From Asterionellopsis glacialis (Eukaryota > Bacillariophyta > Plagiogrammaphyceae > Rhaphoneidales > Asterionellopsidaceae), in NCBI GenBank assembly GCA_014885115.2, contig WKLE02003134.1, positions 1-12,858 on the forward strand: a stretch of DNA of 12,858 nucleotides, written 5' to 3'. Positions 7,673-12,858 of this stretch are shown here, piece by piece. The notes beneath the pieces are model-generated. The model was given only the letters and a program-made list of their open reading frames with translations, was not told the origin of the DNA and ran no database searches. Position 1 is the stretch's first letter, and every line of letters starts with the position of its first letter. Both the position numbers and the translations under genes were made by a program.

Positions 7673-8786
7673 ATCCAATGGAATCAAGCTGTCGGCGGCG
7701 TTCTTGAGAAAGGCGGCCTTTCCTTAGATTAACTCTCTGATTATCTACCCACTTGCCCAACTGCGGGTTTTCCTCATATTTTCTTGGTACTCGGCAGTGA
7801 TTATGTTTTGACTTGAATCTCTTCAAAGATTCAAGCATTGTATTCCAAGTTGACTGGTAGACAGACCACACAAATCCGATTTCATTTAAACGTCTCACGC
7901 GGTCTTCCGAGAGTTCTTTTTCTCTTACGCGTTGCTTGTTTACCCATGAAGCCAATTGAATGTCATCCTTGTAATTTTGAGGAACTATACAATCACCTTT
8001 CGATTCTTTGTAACATAGTAGGCGTTTAAACATTATGTCCCATTTCTTGTTGCAGTTTTTTCTTGTTTCACTCGTTGCTTTATCCCCATACTTGCGCTCT
8101 TGCTCTTGGCTAATTTCTATGCTTTTAGAATTCGTGCTTTGGCTTCCCCAATGATGTCTATCTAGGGCTTCTGGTGAGCTAGTGCTACTGATTTTTTCAG
8201 GCAACGGAAGTCGCTCTACTACGCCCGAGTAGAGAGAGGGAATCGGATTTGAATAGACAGATCTTGGGATTCTTTGTGAAGTTTGAGTTTGTGTTGTTAC
8301 TATTGCCGAAGTTGCAGCAGCAGGGGATTGCAGACTAATTGGAATGCTACTTCTTCCCCATGTGGCGGTAAGTGGAAGTTGTTGATTCTGTGGTATTGGT
8401 TCGGATATGTTTGAAGCCGCCGATGTTACTCGATCAGCCACTGACAGCCCTAGGCTGATCTCCAAAGCAGCTGCATTTGCCTGGAGTTGCCGCCTCTCTA
8501 GGTTTTGAATGGTTGTTGCTGCGGGCGGCGCAATCACCACTACTTCTTGCAGTAAAGCATCATGGACCACAGTTCGTATCTGTTGGTAAGGATTTGACAA
8601 TGGGTTACCAGCTGATATTAAAAGAGATGGCTGCATTAAAGGTGTTGCAAGAGGCACCTGAGATGCCCGAAGTACCCGACAGACGTCCTCTAGATTGGTT
8701 TGATGAGGTTGTGCAACTACTACTTGGTCTCTTCTCTGATAGGGGTGGCTATAATTGGTTGGTGTCATCATGGCCCGTCTTCGCAT
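7662..8786 (-). CDS. Helicase-associated (HA) doublet protein
   Basis: The start is the first ATG of the frame (8,784-8,786), giving 374 residues. The frame is open a little further upstream, to a TAG near 8,840, but has no ATG there. The N-terminal ~240 residues are rich in Ser, Gln, Pro, Ala and Thr and are probably disordered. Two HA repeats follow (about residues 247-307 and 314-374). They show the family pattern: W...F..L..Y....G.C.VP, then L..WV..QR, then L...R...L..IGF.W, here 'KKWDIMFKRL', 'LASWVNKQR', 'LNEIGFVW' and 'WNTMLESLKRF', 'LGKWVDNQR', 'LDSIGFEY'. HA domains occur C-terminally in some bacterial helicases and are greatly expanded in diatoms, where they usually stand without a helicase. 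Nucleic-acid binding is suspected but not shown. No helicase motor is present here. The protein ends exactly at the second repeat, so the C-terminus looks natural despite the duplicated 3' end. Confidence 0.87.
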   Translation of the reverse strand: MRRRAMMTPTNYSHPYQRRDQVVVAQPHQTNLEDVCRVLRASQVPLATPLMQPSLLISAGNPLSNPYQQIRTVVHDALLQEVVVIAPPAATTIQNLERRQLQANAAALEISLGLSVADRVTSAASNISEPIPQNQQLPLTATWGRSSIPISLQSPAAATSAIVTTQTQTSQRIPRSVYSNPIPSLYSGVVERLPLPEKISSTSSPEALDRHHWGSQSTNSKSIEISQEQERKYGDKATSETRKNCNKKWDIMFKRLLCYKESKGDCIVPQNYKDDIQLASWVNKQRVREKELSEDRVRRLNEIGFVWSVYQSTWNTMLESLKRFKSKHNHCRVPRKYEENPQLGKWVDNQRVNLRKGRLSQERRRQLDSIGFEY

Positions 8787-10047
8787 TCTGCCAGAGTTGT
8801 CTTCCAATGTTTGATTTGGTGGCGTCGTCCTTGAAAACTAAAGATACGATTTCTTCGTCCTGTTTGCTGCTTAGTAAGCCTCTTGGAGAGTGAAACAATG
8901 ATGTGGACAAGAATCTTGTGCAGATGAGGGAAGATTGTACTGAAAGAAATGAACTGTATCAGTTTCCAATCATTATTTAGTCCTACAAAAAACCGCATGT
9001 TTTACTGGTACAGAGTGGCACAGTAGAAGCTCGGTATTTCTTTTTTAAAATTTGTTATATTAATTATTTACTCGAGTGTGCACGTAATCCAGCTTTCCAG
9101 AAATAGATTATCTCTGCAATCTACAATTTTTCTTTCTATATGTAAAATGTAGTCGTAATGGCGAATATTTCTACTTTTAAAAGCGTGAAATAAGTTTTCA
9201 TTTCCTGTTGAGTGGAAGAGTTCAGGCGGAGCGAACATTAAATTAGGACTCTAGAAAGTATATAACAGAGATAGTTTTGCAAAAAGCGTTTTCGTATTTC
9301 TATCTGAGGAAATAACATATTTTTCTCTATTGCCCCTCCGTGTTAATACAACGCAGAAAAATGATACTATTCTAATATCGAAATGATGTCGTATAAAAAA
9401 TACCAGGTACGATACTGGTCCTGGATTCTGTGGTCAAATCTTATATAATACGTGCAGTGCTCATAATTTACTATATCTATTACCGTACAAGTTTGTTCCT
9501 TCTTTCCTCCTGTGATACCGTATATTGTTGATCTTTACAACAGACGATTCTGGATCTTAAGAGTGTATGCGTGTACAGTAAAACAATTGTACGGGGAAAC
9601 TTTTCAACCGAGGCTCCTCTAGTACCGATATTATAGTAATGATACTACAAAAAAGGCTGACTCTTAGTCGAATCTGTTATTTACTTACATAGGAATCTAT
9701 CCGCCGACATAGAGGTACCATACTGGAACTGCCGGCAGTTCAGGTACTGTACCTGTACAAGTTTATTTGACTAATAATGTACCAACAAAACGAACAAATA
9801 AAATTCAAAATAGTTGATGCAGGCGGGCGGGAGGTGAGTTTGAGGATAAAAAATGGCAAATCTAAAAATGCTTCCTGGAAGAAGATAAGAGACTTATAAT
9901 TCCAGACTCGTTTTACTATTTATAATTTCTCCATTCGAGAAAGTTCAACTCAGACAAACAATATTTTAGTATTGGACAATTGTCTAAAAAATATTAAAAG
10001 AAGTACTTAATTAACGTACAGGTCACTGCTACTGAGTTAGCTCTGGT
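8787..10047. other. Intergenic DNA upstream of the HA-protein gene
   Basis: The part next to 8,786 should hold the 5' leader and promoter of the minus-strand HA gene. A 76-codon minus-strand frame (8,768-8,998) overlaps its start in another phase and has no recognisable motif, so I treat it as leader sequence. No RNA gene was seen. The palindromes near 9,726-9,755 are listed separately. Confidence 0.5.
9726..9755. repeat. Two overlapping perfect palindromes
   Basis: GAACTGCCGGCAGTTC (9,726-9,741) is a perfect 16-bp palindrome. It shares its last base with CAGGTACTGTACCTG (9,741-9,755), a palindrome with 7-bp arms around one base. Such sites suit dimeric DNA-binding proteins, but no function is known here. 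Confidence 0.75.
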
Positions 10048-10115
10048 ACAAGTTGCTGAAGTGATGGAAGGTTGTATCTAGGACCTACGCACGTGCGTCG
10101 GTATATACTCCGCGT

Positions 10116-10189
10116 TAGAGTTCTCATTTGTGCACATTTCAGAAAGTCCTGCAACCAAAGGTTGTCTGACACATGATAATATAATTTTT
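10116..10189 (+). ncRNA. Candidate small RNA, copy 1 (speculative)
   Basis: A TATA-like element (10,101-10,110), a conserved core with a short hairpin and a TTTTT run would fit a pol III type 3 transcription unit. No A/B box, snoRNA C/D pair or known snRNA motif is recognised, and the strand is a guess based on the T-run. The block could equally be a regulatory module conserved by gene conversion. Confidence 0.2.
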
Positions 10190-10313
10190 CTGTGTATCAT
10201 AAAAAAATAGAATGAAGGGCCTCTTGTTGGTATTTTATATACAAGTTGCTGAAGTTATGCAAGGTAGTTTGTATGTATTAATACGTGTAAGTGAGTCGGG
10301 ATATACTCGGCAA

Positions 10314-10387
10314 TAGAGTTCTCATTTGTGCACATTTCAGAAAGTCCTGCAACCAAAGGTTGTCTGACACATAATAATATATTTTTT
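10314..10387 (+). ncRNA. Candidate small RNA, copy 2 (speculative)
   Basis: It has the same layout as copy 1: ATATACTC at 10,301-10,308, the identical 59-base core with the hairpin, and a TTTTTT run at 10,382-10,387. Conservation of all three parts in both copies is the only support. Confidence 0.2.
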
Positions 10388-10500
10388 CTGCAGCATAAAA
10401 AAGATAGAATGAATGGCCTCTTGTTTGTTTACAATAATTATCGTTTCACAGATATTGTGTTTTTTTCTGCCTAAAGTTCTTAGTACTTACTACTAGTATT

Positions 10501-10529
10501 ATACCAGGTACTTATTATGTACCTGGTAT
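10501..10529. repeat. Perfect 11-bp inverted repeat with a 7-base loop
   Basis: ATACCAGGTAC (10,501-10,511) and GTACCTGGTAT (10,519-10,529) are exact inverted copies around TTATTAT. They share the CAGGTAC half-site with other palindromes in this intergenic region. No T-run follows. Confidence 0.8.
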
Positions 10530-11400
10530 GTAGGTATGCTGAAGAATCCAATCGAACGATGTCACCTTCTGACAAATCGAGAGCCAATCCAGACGCTGAC
10601 ACTCACCCTTGAGGTGGCAACACCGTTTTGTATATTATTGTCAACGCGCGTTCGGATGACACCGGTAGGTGCGTTTGGTATGATAGTGACATTATTTAGC
10701 GGTACCTGGTACGGTATTGAAACAAAAACAATACAGGTCAGATAGAGGCTTATCTCCTTGCTCAAGTGTTATTTACTGGTAGTTACCTACTTGGACCTAG
10801 TTCCGGTAGAAGGCATGGATACATTTATATTGCTGTAAAAAGTTTTTAGCATGCTGCAAAACTATAAATAACGACGACGGAGCAGAATAGGAAATGAAAG
10901 GAAAAAGAGTGAACTTCAATATATATGACATTTTACCTTGGCAATGAACTACAAATTATTTTTGTATGACGCCACAAAACAGTAATTTCAAAATTGCGAA
11001 GATGATGGAGCACAACAAGATTAGGAACAAGAGAAATAAATTGTTATACTAGGATTCTTCACCACTAAAGAATAAATTGCTCATATCATTGGTGGGACGT
11101 GCTGTACTGGACAGACATTTTGGACATTATTATGAACTACTGGGTAACTTTAAAATATATCTGGCCACAGTGTAGAAACTTATACCACTACATTATTATT
11201 TGCTTGCGTGCGAGTGCTTAATTCGCCGGTCGACAGTTTAGCTGTAGTAGCGAGCAGCAATATCAGCTATACCTATAATACAGGATGGAGGATATCAGTG
11301 GTCAAACCAAGTGTCACACTCGGGTGTAACTACTGATTTTGATTTCCTTTCAGTCTTTACTACCAAAATTATCCTCAACCAAGTCATTTTCTAAATCTCT
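10530..11400. other. Intergenic DNA downstream of the J-protein gene
   Basis: Overlapping open frames on both strands at 10,536-10,765 mirror each other and show no domain, so neither is called. A further GTACCTGGTAC occurs at 10,702-10,712. The part next to 11,400 should contain the 3' UTR of the J-protein gene, but I see no clear AATAAA signal. Confidence 0.5.
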
Positions 11401-12243
11401 TCATCTGTAGATTTGAGTTTGTTTTCTTTCCTTATTTGCGTCAATCTTTTGGACAACCTTCTTTTTCAGTTGGTTCCCTCTTTCAATTGCTTTTTTGATA
11501 GAAGGTTTTTCAAGTTGTGACTTGATAGATTGATTGATACTACCACCCAATTCCTTGGCCCGGTCTCCACCTTTTTCTAGAGCTTTTTGTACAGCCGGAT
11601 TATCTTTTGCCATGTCGGCCACAATAGCCCCTACTCCGACAGACTGGGCCATACTAGCTCCTTTATCTGCCGCTACAGCAGCATTCTTAAACCCCATCAT
11701 CTTGGCACCAAATGCTACAGCCCGTAGTCCTGACCCCAAGGCCATTGCTGTATGGGCTGCTTGCTTTGTTTTTGATTCCGGTCGTCCGTCCACCAACTTC
11801 TGAGCCCAAAATAGAGTTTCTGCAATATTTCCCAGGGCGCCGGTACCACCACTTCCACCGATTGCAGTTGTTGCAGCAGCAAATGCAAATAGTGCCTCTT
11901 GGAACGAAGGCGGTGGTGGAGGAGTATACGTTGTATGGTTATCATCGCTGCTGTTGTTATTGGCGTAATCACCATTGTGATTCGTACCTCTAGCATCGTA
12001 TTGAGCACGAGTCTCATCATCTTGCAATACATTCCATGCTTCTGCAACTTTTTGAAATGCTTCTGTTGCACGTGGATCTTGGTTCTTGTCAGGATGGACT
12101 TTTACAGATCGTTTTAGATACGCTCGTCGCATGGCAGCCTTATCCATATCATTTTTATCATTTGTGGAAATTCCCAACACATCGTAATAGTCCTTTGCAT
12201 TTAGAATCGTCGTAATAACGTCTTCTTCGTCATTTTCTGTCAT
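11401..12243 (-). CDS. J-domain (DnaJ-like, class C) co-chaperone
   Basis: This gene predicts 280 residues from the ATG at 12,241-12,243, just before the J domain. An in-frame ATG at 12,268-12,270 would add nine residues, and the frame upstream has no other ATG. The J domain spans about residues 17-86: 'YYDVLGIS', helix II 'MRRAYLKRSVKVHPDK' with the invariant HPD at 50-52, and 'AFQKVAEAWNVLQDDETRAQYD'. HPD stimulates Hsp70 ATPase, so the protein is expected to recruit an Hsp70. There is no Gly/Phe-rich region or CXXCXGXG zinc domain, which makes it class C. After an Asn-rich linker and five prolines (108-112) comes an Ala/Gly-rich, mildly hydrophobic helical region (about 113-205). Two related basic repeats follow: 'NPAVQKALEKGG' (215-226) and 'KPSIKKAIERGN' (246-257). 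The C-terminal part is unfamiliar, so client and location are unknown. No signal peptide is evident. Confidence 0.9.
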   Translation of the reverse strand: MTENDEEDVITTILNAKDYYDVLGISTNDKNDMDKAAMRRAYLKRSVKVHPDKNQDPRATEAFQKVAEAWNVLQDDETRAQYDARGTNHNGDYANNNSSDDNHTTYTPPPPPSFQEALFAFAAATTAIGGSGGTGALGNIAETLFWAQKLVDGRPESKTKQAAHTAMALGSGLRAVAFGAKMMGFKNAAVAADKGASMAQSVGVGAIVADMAKDNPAVQKALEKGGDRAKELGGSINQSIKSQLEKPSIKKAIERGNQLKKKVVQKIDANKERKQTQIYR

Positions 12244-12276
12244 ATTTTTGTATGTATGCAGCCCAATCATAAAAAA

Positions 12277-12290
12277 TAAATATATACCTT
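12277..12290 (-). promoter_or_regulatory. TATA-like sequence upstream of the J-protein start
   Basis: On the minus strand TATATATTTA lies roughly 35-45 bases before the ATG at 12,243. If it is a TATA box, transcription would begin after the alternative ATG at 12,270, which favours the start at 12,243. A GTATAT that could act as a 5' splice site overlaps it, so the call is tentative. Confidence 0.3.
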
Positions 12291-12518
12291 CTTGTTTGAA
12301 GCAAAGTAGTGATGGATCGGCAATATTTTTTTCCAATTTTGGTCTTCTTATAATAATCGATTCGTGTTGAAAGCAACTCGTTTTCTGTCGATGCTTTTTG
12401 TCAACTGTAGAGTGCCCAAAAATTTCAAATTGTAACACCAATGTAATCTCCTCTTTACAATGGTATCACGACCTTGAAATTGTGGAAAGATGCTGATAAT
12501 CAAGGTTCATTCAGGGCC

Positions 12519-12809
12519 TCAAAAGCAGTGCAGGGATAGTTCCGTCTCCAGAGCGTATTTGTCACCATCGATTTCGAGTGCTTCGTTGCATTGGCGTTTG
12601 TCTTTTTGTTTTCGCTTCTTGTCATTCTGTTCAGATCTTCCCCCGAGGTTTTCATGAGCGGCTCCCGCTCCTCTACGTGTAGGTCCTAGTTTACTGGGCC
12701 CTGCGCTCCCGCAATATGGGCAGCAACGATATCGTCCTTTTGGGGAGGGACCCGGGTGGACCCCTGAATTCTCTGCAACTCACCACGTGTTATCCAACTA
12801 AGCTGGGAC
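12519..12809 (-). CDS. Possible spliced 3' end of a minus-strand gene running off the right edge
   Basis: On the minus strand a branch-point-like CTGAT and a long pyrimidine tract end in CCTAG at 12,810, a good 3' splice site. The exon after it reads 'SQLSWITRGELQRIQGSTRV' and on to 'HIAGAQGP', open to a TAG at 12,686-12,688. A 68-base interval from GTAAAC (12,694) to CTGAACAG (12,627) has intron borders. Removing it skips that stop and joins in phase to a second open frame (12,626-12,519) rich in Lys and Arg, reading 'NDKKRKQKDKRQCNEALEI' and ending in TGA at 12,519-12,521. The frame coherence across the proposed intron is the main support. I do not recognise the protein. The alternative is chance open frames in GC-richer DNA. 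Without splicing there is no ATG-started long ORF. Confidence 0.33.
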
Positions 12810-12858
12810 CTAGGCGAAGAGGAGGTGGAAAAGAAAAATCAGCGAGCCAGAAGAAAAA

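Larger units (their letters stand above)
10048..10430. repeat. Direct duplication (~195-bp period) with an identical 59-bp core
   Basis: Copy 1 (10,048 to about 10,233) and copy 2 (10,241 to about 10,430) share the start ACAAGTTGCTGAAGT and the end AATGAA(G/T)GGCCTCTTGTT. In the middle, 59 bases are identical (10,116-10,174 and 10,314-10,372), while both flanks have diverged with substitutions and small indels. Each core contains TGTGCACA and a hairpin CAACC-AAA-GGTTG (10,152-10,164; 10,350-10,362). A TATATACTC / ATATACTC sequence lies just upstream of each core and a run of five or six T shortly downstream (10,185-10,189; 10,382-10,387). Confidence 0.85.

Noticed and set aside
7838..8029. 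63-codon plus-strand frame
   Set aside because: It is antisense to the two HA repeats and has no independent support.
8477..8893. 138-codon open frame on the plus strand
   Set aside because: It is antisense to the N-terminal part of the HA gene. Its composition mirrors the low-complexity coding strand and it has no domain.
8768..8998. 76-codon minus-strand frame overlapping the start of the HA gene
   Set aside because: It is in a different phase from the HA frame and has no recognisable motif. It is probably leader sequence.
10536..10765. Paired open frames of 69 and 67 codons on opposite strands
   Set aside because: They mirror each other, have no domain, and lie in a region with palindromes. 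Chance openness is the simpler explanation.
11534..12117. Several open frames opposite or out of phase with the J-protein
   Set aside because: All overlap the well-supported J-domain gene and show only the complement of its Ala-rich and His/Asn-rich codons.

Overview
The window looks like nuclear DNA of a stramenopile, most likely a diatom. Three things point that way: a Ty3/gypsy-type retrotransposon whose reverse transcriptase carries a 'GYYHIPLDE' motif, a protein built on a helicase-associated (HA) doublet of the kind that is abundant in stramenopiles, and AT-rich gene-poor DNA with short genes. The species assignment is inference, because no rRNA or organelle marker is present.

Region 1 (1 to about 3,000) is a decayed LTR retrotransposon on the minus strand that runs off the left edge. 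Reading leftwards it has a probable LTR or leader (about 2,336-3,000), gag with two in-frame stops (1,572-2,272), a CCHC zinc knuckle and a protease-like segment (about 773-1,573), and then an open stretch entering the reverse transcriptase palm (1-771). Two single-base frameshifts separate these segments. The protease catalytic triplet reads NTS instead of DTG, and one conserved RT Asp is Asn. Most of the inferred damage fits transitions at CpG sites.

Region 2 (about 3,000-7,120) has no convincing intact gene. It holds a short Cys-containing ORF remnant, three diverged copies of a ~182-bp tandem repeat, a ~270-bp foldback element with TA-flanked inverted ends, a tRNA-D-arm-like relic beside an (AATA)n tract, and unassigned AT-rich DNA. 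The block is almost free of CpG, whereas DNA from about 7,140 onward is not. That suggests long-term cytosine methylation of a repeat island.

Region 3 (about 7,140-12,858) is genic. It contains an HA-doublet protein (7,662-8,786, minus) whose stop codon and 3' flank lie in a 55-bp tandem duplication, and a J-domain co-chaperone (11,401-12,243, minus). It also contains a possible spliced 3' end of another minus-strand gene at the right edge. The intergenic DNA between the two main genes holds a ~195-bp direct duplication with a perfectly conserved 59-bp core, and a cluster of palindromes sharing a CAGGTAC / GTACCTG half-site. No operon or pathway links the two main genes. I see no complete new defence or biosynthetic system. 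The best novel leads are the 59-bp core, the palindrome cluster and the CpG-depleted island.
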